From Telmatospirillum siberiense (GTDB taxonomy: Bacteria; Pseudomonadota; Alphaproteobacteria; Rhodospirillales; Magnetospirillaceae): 64,000 bases of DNA. Each line of letters opens with the position of its first letter. The first letter of the stretch is position 1. Positions 53,486 to 61,931 of the stretch are shown piece by piece. A model generated the notes under the pieces. The model was not told where the DNA came from, did no database searches, and was given only the letters and a program-made list of their open reading frames with translations. The stretch lies in assembly GCF_002845745.1 (NCBI RefSeq), contig NZ_PIUM01000025.1:36467-100466 (forward strand), read 5' to 3'. Position numbers and translations under genes: made by a program.

Positions 53486-54082
53486 ATGACGAAATACAGC
53501 GAATTCGAATTCAGAACGCAGCCATGGTTTGATCCCGCCTGGTTTGATCGGGCCGACTTCCACGGATTCAACCACTTTATCCCGATGAAGACCATCGTGA
53601 TTCACTGCTTCGACCCGCGGGCGTCTGATATCCCGCAGGCTGTCGCCGCTTATTTCGAGGATGAGGTCTACCCAGGAGAGAACATTCTCAACGAGGACGG
53701 TTATCGGGTCGGCCACACACGGACGCTGTTCGCCCTATCGAACGCGGGTGGACGCGCACTTTCAGCCCTGCAGTCGGTCGCCACCATGGACTATCTATTC
53801 CAGGTGCAGAAAGTCGTCGTGGTGCATCACTCCTTCTGCGGCGCGACCGCTTTCGCACCGGACACGCTCGTCGGCGATTTTCACGATCACCATCACGCCG
53901 ATATCTCGACAATGTTCGATCATGACAGTCTCGCGATTACACACTTCGAAGACTCGATCAGGCATGACGTCGCGCTGCTTCGCGCAAGCCCGGCAGTTCC
54001 GAAAAACATCAAGCTCTACGGCTTCTTCTACGAGATCAATTCCGGAAAACTGACCGAAGTGGTGAAGGACATACCCGCGTAG
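53486..54082 (+). CDS. beta-carbonic-anhydrase-like protein
   Basis: 198 residues. Zn-site pattern of the beta class: HCFDPRASD (Cys and Asp-Arg pair), then VVVHHSFCGATAF (His and Cys). Length is slightly short. Likely interconverts CO2 and bicarbonate; in cyanate operons such an enzyme supplies bicarbonate, a tempting parallel, but no cyanase is here. ATG 53486 chosen for the GAGGAG in front. Confidence 0.75.
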   Translation: MTKYSEFEFRTQPWFDPAWFDRADFHGFNHFIPMKTIVIHCFDPRASDIPQAVAAYFEDEVYPGENILNEDGYRVGHTRTLFALSNAGGRALSALQSVATMDYLFQVQKVVVVHHSFCGATAFAPDTLVGDFHDHHHADISTMFDHDSLAITHFEDSIRHDVALLRASPAVPKNIKLYGFFYEINSGKLTEVVKDIPA

Positions 54083-54286
54083 ATCGGGCGCCGACATCCG
54101 CGCGTTCATGCGTTGCAACGCGCGGGCGCCCCCAGGGGCCAGCACTTCCTGCAAGAGTCGCGCGGCTCTAAAATCGTGAAAGCGGCCGCCGACTTCGTGC
54201 ACAGCGTCCGGGACTGACCGCGGGCTGAGCCAGAGACGGCCCGCCGGGATCCCTCCGAACCAACCTTTAGGACAAGGGTTATCGAA

Positions 54287-55081
54287 ATGATTGGTAAGCA
54301 GAGCACCATACGCGTGAACGGCGTGGATCTCAGCGTCGTGGACCGTGGCGAGGGCCAGCCCACGCTTGTCTTCCTGCATTACTGGGGAGGCTCTACGGAG
54401 ACGTGGTCTGACACGATCGATCATCTCTCCGAAAACCATCGCTGCATCGCCTTCGACTTCCGGGGGTGGGGTGAGTCCGGCAAGGGGCTTCTGGACTACG
54501 GCCTTGACGCCCTCGCCAGGGACACGTTGGCGCTCATCGCGCAGATCGGACTGACCAACTATGTCCTGATTGGCCATTCAATGGGGGGCAAGGTCGCCCA
54601 GATCGTCGCTGCGCAGCGGCCAAGCGGCCTGCTTGGGCTCATCCTGGTCGCCCCGGCGCCACCGACGCCACTCCACACGCCGCCCGAGGCCCGCGCCCAG
54701 ATAAGGGAGTGCCTCGACTCCCGTGAAGGCGTGTACAGCGTCTTCCCCACGCTGGCCCATGGCGAACTCAAAGATGAGCATAAGGACCTGGTGGTCAGGA
54801 ACTCGCTCGCCGGCGACCCGGCCGCGAAGGATTCCTGGCTGAAAGCCGGCATGGATTACGACATCACGCATCTGGCGCCGAAGGTGGTGGCGCCGATTGT
54901 CGTGGTCATCGGCAGTCACGACGTCGTTGAAACCGAGGGGGCACTGCGCACGGCATTCGATCGATATTATCCCGGCACCGAATACGTCGTCATCGAACAT
55001 ACCGGCCACCTCATCCCACTCCAGGCGCCCGGAGAACTGGCGTCCGCAATCAACGGGGTTGCGGCCGGTTTCAGCCGCTAA
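54287..55081 (+). CDS. alpha/beta hydrolase
   Basis: 264 residues, no signal peptide. VFLHYWGGSTETWSD (oxyanion HYWGG), FDFRGWGESGKG, nucleophile IGHSMGGKVAQIVAA, VIGSHDVVE (Asp) and IEHTGHLIPLQAP (His). Cytosolic esterase or C-C hydrolase type. Between the carbonic-anhydrase-like and HD genes on the same strand. Confidence 0.88.
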   Translation: MIGKQSTIRVNGVDLSVVDRGEGQPTLVFLHYWGGSTETWSDTIDHLSENHRCIAFDFRGWGESGKGLLDYGLDALARDTLALIAQIGLTNYVLIGHSMGGKVAQIVAAQRPSGLLGLILVAPAPPTPLHTPPEARAQIRECLDSREGVYSVFPTLAHGELKDEHKDLVVRNSLAGDPAAKDSWLKAGMDYDITHLAPKVVAPIVVVIGSHDVVETEGALRTAFDRYYPGTEYVVIEHTGHLIPLQAPGELASAINGVAAGFSR

Positions 55082-55206
55082 TCGTCATCGCCCCTCGCCG
55101 TCCCGGCCCTTTGCGACCGGGCCAAAGCATTGGCTGCCGTCTATGCAGCGCCGGCTGCGTGGAGATCGCCCGGCCCGCCGCATCCGAACTCGATAGGAGA
55201 ACGACT

Positions 55207-55917
55207 TTGTCTGGCTCGCACTGCAAACACTCGGCCCATGGGGCCCCCGATGGAGATAACGGCGCATCGCAACACGAATTCCGATTGCCCGGAGAGCTGG
55301 GCGGCGTCCGGATCCCGGACAGTGAGCTGGCGAAGGCGGTCACCACGCTCGTCCGCGAGGTCAGCCCGGCCCCGCTGTTCAATCACGTGGCCCGAAGCTT
55401 CCTCTTCGGGAGCAGATTGGGCGCGGTGAAAGGGTTGACGTTCGATTCGGAGTTACTGTTCGTCGCCGCCATGATGCACGACCTCGGTCTCACCGAGCGA
55501 TACATGGCCGAAGCGCGCTTCGAGATCGATGGTGCCGACGCAGCCGTCCGCATCCTCAGGGAGCGCGCCTACCCCGAAGCTAAGATCGACGTCGTCTGGG
55601 AAGCAATCGCACTTCATGCGAGTATGGAGATTGCCGCGCGCCGGTGTCCGGAAGTGGCCCTCGTCCATATTGGAACGTTCATGGATGCCGGCTTCAACGC
55701 CGACAAGCTGCCCGCCGCCGTCTTCCAGGAGGTCTTCGAGGCGCTTCCGCGTATGAACTCGTCAGCCCACATGATCGAGGCGATCGGCGCCGTACTCCGC
55801 AGGAAGCCGCATACCGCCTACCTCGCCTTTGAGAAGGATATCGCCGAGCGGACCGTCGCGGGGTTTAACCCTCCGAACTTCTGCGATCTCAAGGCGCCAC
55901 CTCCCTTCAACGGGTAG
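55207..55917 (+). CDS. HD-domain hydrolase, cyanamide-hydratase-like (copy 2)
   Basis: 236 residues. LFNHVARSFLFGSRLG (first His), VAAMMHDLGLTERYM (HD pair), FEIDGADAAVRIL, WEAIALHASMEIAARR (His). A ~45-residue N-terminal extension rich in His/Gly precedes the common start VRIPDSELAK. TTG start at 55207 is chosen because AGGAGA lies six bases before it; no ATG fits. 40 bp before the DJ-1 gene. Confidence 0.78.
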   Translation: MSGSHCKHSAHGAPDGDNGASQHEFRLPGELGGVRIPDSELAKAVTTLVREVSPAPLFNHVARSFLFGSRLGAVKGLTFDSELLFVAAMMHDLGLTERYMAEARFEIDGADAAVRILRERAYPEAKIDVVWEAIALHASMEIAARRCPEVALVHIGTFMDAGFNADKLPAAVFQEVFEALPRMNSSAHMIEAIGAVLRRKPHTAYLAFEKDIAERTVAGFNPPNFCDLKAPPPFNG

Positions 55918-55957
55918 TTCGCATTCCCGATTCCTGTAACCTGATCTTGGAGCCGTC

Positions 55958-56680
55958 ATGTCCGACACAATTCGCATTGTGATCCCCCTCTACGCGGGGG
56001 TAACACAGCTCGACTTCACCGGACCCGTCCAGTTCTTCACGCGCGTGCCGGATTTCGAGGTCATGGCGGCTTCGGTGGGAGGTAGGGCGATCAAGGCCGA
56101 AGGGCTAACCTTCGCCGATCTCTACGATCTCCAGAGCATCGACCGGACGGATGTCCTCTGCGTACCGGGCGGCGCTTGCCACTTGGCGATGGAGGATTTG
56201 ACCTTCATGGCCGAGATACGACGGCTGGGTCTGTCGGCTTCCTATGTGACGTCGGTCTGCACCGGCTCGCTGATCCTAGGCGCGGCCGGCCTGCTGGCCG
56301 GCAAACGCGCCGCCTGCCACTGGTCCTGGCGTGAGATGCTATCGCTGTTCGATGCGGTCCCCGACAGCCGCAGGGTCGTTCGCGACGGCAATGTCATTAC
56401 GGGAGGCGGTGTCACTGCAGGCATCGACTTCGCCCTCAGTCTTATTGCCGAGTTGCGGGGGGACAAGGCCGCCCAGGCGGTTCAACTGAACCTCGAATAC
56501 GCACCGGAGCCGCCTTTCAATGCGGGCAGGCCCGAAATCGCTCCGACCGAGATATATGCGACGGTGGCGGCCCAACGGGCTCCCTCGATGGCGGCGAACT
56601 TGGCGCGCGTTGAAGCCGTGGCCAGGCGTGTCCGAGGTCTGCTCGACGGGAGCAGCAACTCTGGGTACAAGCCCGCGTAA
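55958..56680 (+). CDS. DJ-1/PfpI protein, isonitrile-hydratase-like
   Basis: 240 residues. VIPLYAGVTQLDFTGPVQFF, DVLCVPGGACHLA, YVTSVCTGSLILGAAGLLAG, GVTAGIDFALSLIAEL. The nucleophile-elbow Cys falls at residue 101 and an Asp near residue 19, close to the Cys101/Asp17 pair reported for isonitrile hydratase InhA of Pseudomonas putida, which hydrates isonitriles to N-substituted formamides. Unlike the GlxA genes it has no DNA-binding domain. Last gene of the 53486-56680 unit. Substrate is inferred. Confidence 0.82.
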   Translation: MSDTIRIVIPLYAGVTQLDFTGPVQFFTRVPDFEVMAASVGGRAIKAEGLTFADLYDLQSIDRTDVLCVPGGACHLAMEDLTFMAEIRRLGLSASYVTSVCTGSLILGAAGLLAGKRAACHWSWREMLSLFDAVPDSRRVVRDGNVITGGGVTAGIDFALSLIAELRGDKAAQAVQLNLEYAPEPPFNAGRPEIAPTEIYATVAAQRAPSMAANLARVEAVARRVRGLLDGSSNSGYKPA

Positions 56681-56988
56681 AGCGATGTCATGAAGGCAGG
56701 GCGCTCAGCGTGCGGTCGAAGAGCCGCGCCAGCGGGCCTCGCTTCACCTATTGGTGACCCGCGCCTCGAATCCGATCACGGGCTCTCCCCAGCTCTCGAA
56801 TGGGGACTTCCGCCTTTCGCTTCAAGCTCAACGCCGGGGTACGGCTCGCCCCACCCCGGCGCATCGATGGGTCACATTTCGACCGACGCCCAAGAACCAA
56901 AGTGAGTTCGTTCGGCCAGCCTTGACACCGAGTACCAGATCGATACGAACGCGACCGGTCAGGTCCTGGTACCGCGGCCCTCGATCCG
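56681..56988. other. intergenic, no feature seen
   Basis: 308 bp between the convergent DJ-1 and DUF2182 genes. Open frames are shadows with no family features; no clear terminator hairpin with T-run was found. Confidence 0.4.
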
Positions 56989-57819
56989 TCAGCGCCCGTT
57001 GCAGATGCTGGCGAACATCATCGGATCTTTGAGGAGAGGGGCCGTCTCGGGCGAGAAGGCGATCCACAGCCCCATCGCCCCAAGAAAGATTGCGATCGGG
57101 GTGGTGAGCTTTCGTCCTTTGGGGAGCATCTTCTCGGCGAACATAAACAGGCTTAGCAGCGCCATCCAGCTCAGACTCATCGCGCCGACAGCGAACATCA
57201 CGCCCATCAGTGCCCAACAGCAGCCGACGCACACTAATCCGTGCCGGAATCCCATCGCCACCGATCCCAAATCGCTTTCTCGCCAATAACGCGCGAAGAA
57301 GGAAAGGGGCGAACGGCACCCCTTCAGACACGCGTGCTTCAGGGGAGATAGCTGGTATAAAGCTGCACCGATAAGCACCGTGCCGGCCAAGTAAGGCCCG
57401 GCACGGTTCCAGGCCATTACCTTCAGATCTGCCGCGCGAATTGCTGCGTCCAGAAGATAGGCCGACAGGCCATAAGCGATCCAGGCAACGCCATATCCGG
57501 CAATGAAGGATAGCATCCTCCTTTGCCGCTCGATCGTTGGCTTGCCGCGCCCCCGAAGTAGCACGGCAAAGGCGCCTATATAGTTGAGTTCCGACGGAAG
57601 CATCATCGCCGTCAGCATGACGATCCAACCGACGAGAAACATCGGTAGATCGTGAAGCGATGTGCCTGGGCCATGGTCCATGTCAGCCATGGGAATCAAC
57701 ACAGCGAACCAGGCCGCAAGGCTGAGCGCCACCACAATGATCGCCCAGCCCGGCGTCGATGAGCCGCGGCCGAGTGCAGTCGCGGCCGATCGCGAAGCGG
57801 CGAATACGAATCTTATCAT
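56989..57819 (-). CDS. DUF2182 membrane metal-binding protein
   Basis: 276 residues with about seven spans: VVALSLAAWFAVLIPMADMD, MFLVGWIVMLTAMMLPSELN, VAWIAYGLSAYLLD, then a Cys/His-containing loop (PLKHACLKGCRSPLSFF) and GLVCVGCCWALMGVMFAVG. This matches the predicted metal-binding DUF2182 family. It is encoded with DUF1326, as in many Proteobacteria (ATGA overlap). Function unknown. Confidence 0.85.
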   Translation of the reverse strand: MIRFVFAASRSAATALGRGSSTPGWAIIVVALSLAAWFAVLIPMADMDHGPGTSLHDLPMFLVGWIVMLTAMMLPSELNYIGAFAVLLRGRGKPTIERQRRMLSFIAGYGVAWIAYGLSAYLLDAAIRAADLKVMAWNRAGPYLAGTVLIGAALYQLSPLKHACLKGCRSPLSFFARYWRESDLGSVAMGFRHGLVCVGCCWALMGVMFAVGAMSLSWMALLSLFMFAEKMLPKGRKLTTPIAIFLGAMGLWIAFSPETAPLLKDPMMFASICNGR

Positions 57820-58481
57820 CGGCCGGGTCCGAACCAGTCGAACGGGATATGCTTGCTCGCCTGCCCGGCCGGGATAGTTGCTTGAAAGCCCAATGCCGAC
57901 CAGTACCCGCCGTTGCCCTTACCCCATGTTACCGGCGCCTCGGTCGGGCCGACCTCGCTTCCGGGCGGATTGAAGCTCTGCAGCAGCTTCGTCGGATCGG
58001 AGGTCGGACCACTCATCGGCGCACCGCCTGCCTCGACCCGGTCGTCCACCCGAACGTTCCAGCGTTCAAGATTGTCCTCGATCTCAAGCTCGATCCTGGC
58101 AAATTCAATACCGGTAACCCCCTTCACATGGGCCGGCACGAACTGTGACATCCAGCCGCCAACCTGGCCGGTGAAGATCTTAACGAGAGCGTCCCGCTGA
58201 TCGTCATCGGCGGCGGCATCGAAGAAGAAGCCGCAGTCGATCTTGGTGTCGGCCCAGAGGTTGCCATCGAAGCCGGAGAGCAGGACGACGTTGAGACCCG
58301 CCATCGGTGTCTTGCCGTAGTGGCCCTCGGTAATTCTGTAGGCCCACAACACCTCGCAATGGTTCCCGGTCGGCGGCTGAGCAAAGGTGCAAGGACATGG
58401 AGAATTACATGTGCATTCGTCGAACCAATCGCCCTTGATATGCCACTCGGGGACTGCCGCCGCACTCACTTGATCGGTCAT
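57816..58481 (-). CDS. DUF1326 protein
   Basis: 221 residues. WHIKGDWFDECTCNSPCPCT is the Cys-rich signature at the start, followed by VLWAYRITEGHYGKTPMAGL and a beta-rich remainder. Start at ATG 58481 after AAAGGAG. Forms a pair with DUF2182, and the Cys cluster suggests metal handling. Divergent from the HD copy 3 unit. Confidence 0.85.
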   Translation of the reverse strand: MTDQVSAAAVPEWHIKGDWFDECTCNSPCPCTFAQPPTGNHCEVLWAYRITEGHYGKTPMAGLNVVLLSGFDGNLWADTKIDCGFFFDAAADDDQRDALVKIFTGQVGGWMSQFVPAHVKGVTGIEFARIELEIEDNLERWNVRVDDRVEAGGAPMSGPTSDPTKLLQSFNPPGSEVGPTEAPVTWGKGNGGYWSALGFQATIPAGQASKHIPFDWFGPGR

Positions 58482-58697
58482 AAACTCTGCTCCTTTGGAT
58501 TTAAAAGTGCCCGCAACGGGCACAGACAAGCCGACCGGCTCGTCAAAGCCATCTGTGGCCAGAGTAGGAAGCTCGCGTCTTTGGCATCAATGACACTGAG
58601 CCCTCTTATCCTGCCAATATCGTTTCGGCCTGCGTCATCCGTTGCGATGGCAACGAACGCGACCCGATACATTGGGAGATGCGAGCAGCACGACCGC

Positions 58698-58766
58698 ATC
58701 CTTGCGGTGGAGGCTTACGGCGTCTCTCCACAGGATCATCGCTTTCGCTTCGGGCGCATCCTGTAA
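58698..58766 (+). pseudogene. C-terminal scar of a GlxA regulator gene
   Basis: AVEAYGVSPQDHRFRFGRIL-stop matches the end of the GlxA protein at 49470 (VRAYGVSPQDYRTRFGYL). Only ~22 codons remain, ending 6 bp before the 34-bp element at 58773. Suggests that a GlxA-element-HD unit was duplicated and trimmed. Confidence 0.65.
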
Positions 58767-58772
58767 AGTGGC

Positions 58773-58806
58773 TGGCAGAATACGAGGGGCTAATGTCATT
58801 GCCGCC
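58773..58806 (+). promoter_or_regulatory. 34-bp regulatory element, copy before HD gene 3
   Basis: TGGCAGAATACGAG, GGGCT, AATGTCATT, GCCGCC, ending 68 bp before the ATG at 58875. Differs from the 51397 copy only in the five-base spacer although the two loci are 7 kb apart. Confidence 0.7.
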
Positions 58807-58874
58807 AAACATTCGGCGAGCGAGTCTCTGGAGATAATCAGGCTCGGATGAGCCGGAATTTAGAGGACAGACAG

Positions 58875-59516
58875 ATGAACACCCCGGTCACCATCGGAGG
58901 CATTATCGCGCCGGATTCGGAACTCACCCGCAAAGCCGCCGCGCTCGCCGAGCAAGCCCATTCGAAAGCGCTCCTCCATCACGTCCATCGGACATGGTGG
59001 TTCGCGGAATTCATCGGTAAGAAGCGGGAAATGAAATACGATCGAGAACTGGTATATCTCGCGTCGCTGCTCCACGATCTGGGGCTTTCGCAGGATCACG
59101 CTGGCGACAAGCGCTTCGAAGTCGACGGAGCCGACGCTGCGAGTAAATTTCTGCATGCCCATGACTATCCAAAGGCAAAGACCGACATCGTCTGGGATGC
59201 CATTGCTTTTCACTCGGCCGCCGACATCGCCGAGCGCAGGGAACCCGAAGTCGCGCTCGTGCATTTCGGTGCCCATGTCGACGTTATGGGGCTTCGAATG
59301 GACGAGATATCGCCCCAACTCATCGATGATACGATCGCACTCTACCCGCGTCTCGGCTTCAAGAGGGCGTTTACGGAGGCGCTCGCCGAGGTCGCCAGGA
59401 AGAAGCCGTACACCGCCATAGGCACAGGTCTGGCGGACATCGGGCGCCGCTTGGTGCCAGGTCTCGAAATCCCCAACGTGTGCGATCTCCTCCTTGGAGC
59501 CCCCTTCGAAAGCTAA
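58875..59516 (+). CDS. HD-domain hydrolase, cyanamide-hydratase-like (copy 3)
   Basis: 213 residues from MNTPVT, after AGAGGAC. LLHHVHRTWWFAEFIG (first His), LASLLHDLGLSQDHA (HD pair), FEVDGADAASKFL, DAIAFHSAADIAERR. Ends with IGTGLADIGRRL and LLLGAPFES, the tail that survives as a fragment at 49125. A nine-residue longer start (58848) is possible. Confidence 0.8.
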   Translation: MNTPVTIGGIIAPDSELTRKAAALAEQAHSKALLHHVHRTWWFAEFIGKKREMKYDRELVYLASLLHDLGLSQDHAGDKRFEVDGADAASKFLHAHDYPKAKTDIVWDAIAFHSAADIAERREPEVALVHFGAHVDVMGLRMDEISPQLIDDTIALYPRLGFKRAFTEALAEVARKKPYTAIGTGLADIGRRLVPGLEIPNVCDLLLGAPFES

Positions 59517-59729
59517 GACCTACCGCCCATCGCTGGTCGGTAGTCTCACGCGAAATGCCGCAAATCGCGGGGTCCGGGCTCCCCATTCCGATCGATGGAG
59601 ACCATCGCCCCGGCTTTCCGAAGAAGAGGCCGCCGCCCGGATGGCTTGCCTGCCATTTCCAGCCGGGCGTTGGTTTCTTAAGGACAGACATACTATGGAT
59701 CGTCGGCACGGCATCCGTCAGCGATCGTC

Positions 59730-60752
59730 ATGAAGGAAATCAGCCCCGTGTCCGCAACACCAAACAGAACACAAAAAATTAGAACAGCAATCCAATATTT
59801 TTTCATATTGATTAATATTTATATCGGTACGCAATTTTACTTTTGGGTTCGTTTTTTCGAAACGAGAGGAGTGGGCACACCGCCCGTCCGTCCGGCCGGT
59901 GTCGACGGCTGGTTGCCGATCGCTGGACTTTTGAATCTGAAATATTTTCTGACGACCGGCCGTGTTCCGTCGGTTCATCCGGCCGCGATGTTTCTTCTCG
60001 TCGCCTTTCTGACGATCAGTCTTCTTTTGAAGAAATCCTTCTGTTCCTGGCTTTGTCCCATTGGAACCTTGTCGGAACATCTTTGGCGGCTCGGCCAGCG
60101 AGTCTTCGGAAAGTCGTTTCGCCTGCCAGTCTGGCCCGATCGCATCTTGAAGGGGAGCAAATATCTATTGCTGGGCTTTACTCTCTCCTTAGCCGGGAGC
60201 ATGTCGGCCAGCGGAATCGATATTTTCATGCATCAGCCTTTCGGCATTCTGGCCGATGTGAAAATGTTGAATTTCTTTCGGCACATCGGTGAAAAAACGC
60301 TGGAAGGGCTGGCTCTCCTGGCGTTTTTGTCGGTGGTGATCCCGAATTTCTGGTGCACCTATCTCTGCCCTTATGGCGCCCTGATGGGGATCGTGTCTCT
60401 GGCCAGCCCCATGAAAATTCGCCGCAATGCCAATGTCTGCACAGGTTGCGGCAGATGCACTCGAGCCTGTCCGGCCAGATTGCCTGTGGATCGTTCGTCA
60501 AAAATCATTTCGGCGGAATGCACGGCCTGCCTACGTTGCCTGAGCACCTGTCCGCACCCAGGCGCCTTGAATTTCTCCTTACGGATCGTGCGAGCTCCCA
60601 GCCGTTCAGGCAACGCGGTCTGGATCTTCGCCAGCCTTCTGCTGCTCTTGGCAATTCCTATTTTTGCCGGGGTTAGCCATCACTGGCAAGGCGACGTTCC
60701 GGATGCCGTCTATCGGGATCTGGTGCCCATGGCCGATCAGGTGGGGCACTAG
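59730..60752 (+). CDS. NapH/MauN-type polyferredoxin membrane protein
   Basis: 340 residues, about five spans. Two CxxxCP motifs in membrane loops (CSWLCPIGTLSEH, CTYLCPYGALMG) and two 4Fe-4S clusters (CTGCGRCTRACP, CTACLRCLSTCP) on the cytoplasmic side, then a last helix. Quinol-linked electron transfer to a periplasmic redox enzyme, as NapH or MauN do. No partner reductase is adjacent. Base composition is lower in GC than the HD genes. Confidence 0.85.
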   Translation: MKEISPVSATPNRTQKIRTAIQYFFILINIYIGTQFYFWVRFFETRGVGTPPVRPAGVDGWLPIAGLLNLKYFLTTGRVPSVHPAAMFLLVAFLTISLLLKKSFCSWLCPIGTLSEHLWRLGQRVFGKSFRLPVWPDRILKGSKYLLLGFTLSLAGSMSASGIDIFMHQPFGILADVKMLNFFRHIGEKTLEGLALLAFLSVVIPNFWCTYLCPYGALMGIVSLASPMKIRRNANVCTGCGRCTRACPARLPVDRSSKIISAECTACLRCLSTCPHPGALNFSLRIVRAPSRSGNAVWIFASLLLLLAIPIFAGVSHHWQGDVPDAVYRDLVPMADQVGH

Positions 60753-60859
60753 CAAGACCGCCGTAACGGGATCAGGCCATGGATCCGGTCCACGATCAAG
60801 AGAGAGCAGAGACAGCCGAGAACTTGGCTGTGCGACACAAAAACGGATGAGAATTCCCG

Positions 60860-61348
60860 ATGCAAGCACCTGATGGAATGTCGATGGTCGGCTCTGTGAT
60901 TGGCGTGACCGTTCTTGTGGCATGGCGCATTCGAGAAAGCCGCAGCACGGTATCAATCAAAAACATCATCATGCCTCCTTTGGGTATGGCGACGGGATTC
61001 TCAATGTTCCTTCTTCCTTCCTTTCGCATTTCTTGGACATTTGCCGTAGCTGCATTTGTCATTGGCGGAGGCATACTGGCTTACCCCATGATGTCAACGT
61101 CACGGCTGGTGAAAGTAGGAAAAGAAATAAAAATAAAACGATCAAATTATTTTATTTTTATGATGATAATTCTCGTTATAATACGGATTATTACTAGACA
61201 TTATTTCATCACCATTCTCTCACCAGAACAAACGATCGCGTTGTTTTTTACGCTTGCATTCGGGATGATATTACGGTGGAGAGTTCACATGTTCCTTGAA
61301 TACCGCGCCATCACAACAAAAATCTCTGTTCTGAATGCCGACAGCTGA
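60860..61348 (+). CDS. CcdC-like membrane protein
   Basis: 162 residues, four spans: MVGSVIGVTVLVAWRIRES, FAVAAFVIGGGILAYPMM, YFIFMMIILVIIRIITRHYF, TIALFFTLAFGMILRWRVHM. Matches the DUF1453/CcdC family, linked to cytochrome c biogenesis in some Firmicutes but poorly known elsewhere. Noticeably A/T-rich, hence probably foreign. Follows the polyferredoxin gene, maybe in a redox unit. Confidence 0.7.
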   Translation: MQAPDGMSMVGSVIGVTVLVAWRIRESRSTVSIKNIIMPPLGMATGFSMFLLPSFRISWTFAVAAFVIGGGILAYPMMSTSRLVKVGKEIKIKRSNYFIFMMIILVIIRIITRHYFITILSPEQTIALFFTLAFGMILRWRVHMFLEYRAITTKISVLNADS

Positions 61349-61497
61349 TCCCGCCGCGCCGGAGCGGCGTATAGCCGGCATCCACCCCGCGCAGATGGCG
61401 CCGTGCGCGACACCCCCAACTGTCGAGCGATCTCCCGAACACCCTTCCCCTGTTTCTGCAAAATTCGGATCTCCATCACCGTCTCCGCAAACAGCAT
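61285..61497 (-). mobile_element. IS21-family istA fragment
   Basis: MEIRILQKQGKGVREIARQL, GVSRT is the N-terminal helix-turn-helix of IS21 transposase IstA. The continuation is scrambled (YAAPARRDQLSAF replacing the usual Y-PR-x-P-K-L-D-F part) and then stops, so the element is a dead remnant. No istB or terminal repeats were found. Confidence 0.7.
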
Positions 61498-61540
61498 CGC
61501 TCCCCCTGTGCAAATCAGAGAATACTACGACGGATGGATC

Positions 61541-61576
61541 GGGATTTGAGCCCTGCGGCCTCCAGGTTATGGACCC
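61541..61576 (-). other. decayed tRNA-fMet-like stretch (possible old att site)
   Basis: Read on the minus strand it aligns with the anticodon loop to T-arm of the intact tRNA at 63893 (CATAACCTG-AGGCCGCAGG then TCAAATCC), with one inserted base and a few changes. No acceptor stem can form, so it is not a functional tRNA. It touches an integrase fragment, as an attachment-site remnant would. Confidence 0.5.
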
Positions 61577-61809
61577 GGTTTGCTCGGAGTGACGGTCGGT
61601 TTGGTCAAGGCGCCCTGAAGGGCGAAGGTGAGGTCGTTCGGCGCCTGGGCCGTGCCGACAGCATAGCAGAACACGCTACCGATCGTGGAACGCAGGCGGC
61701 GGGTAGACTCATAGCGCCCACGAACCTCCACCTCTCTCAACACGCGAAGCACGGCACGCGCATCCAACGTCCGATAACGCGACCCGTTGGAACGTGGGAA
61801 AGGTGGCAA
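61567..61809 (-). pseudogene. tyrosine integrase fragment (P4 type)
   Basis: About 80 codons: RAVLRVLREVEVRGRYESTR, RLRSTIGSVFCYAVGTAQAP, NDLTFALQGAL. This is the core-binding region typical of P4-like integrases. The catalytic R-H-R-H-Y domain is missing and the frame ends in a stop. Lies next to the tRNA-like stretch; remnant of an older island. Confidence 0.65.
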
Positions 61810-61931
61810 TATGATGCGTCACCGGTCTTGATCGATGATCGAAGAAGCATGACGGATCGATCCTCCGCGCTTCTCGCGGGACCGGATGACAGAGATCAGT
61901 GATGCGCCGCCCATCCGATTTGCGCAGAAAC

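Noticed and set aside
53486..54082. Cyanate-degradation operon (CynT-type carbonic anhydrase with cyanase)
   Set aside because: No CynS-like protein is encoded in the window; only the carbonic-anhydrase-like gene is present.
61541..61576. Functional second tRNA-Met gene
   Set aside because: Anticodon loop and T-arm are similar but no acceptor or D-arm can be formed.
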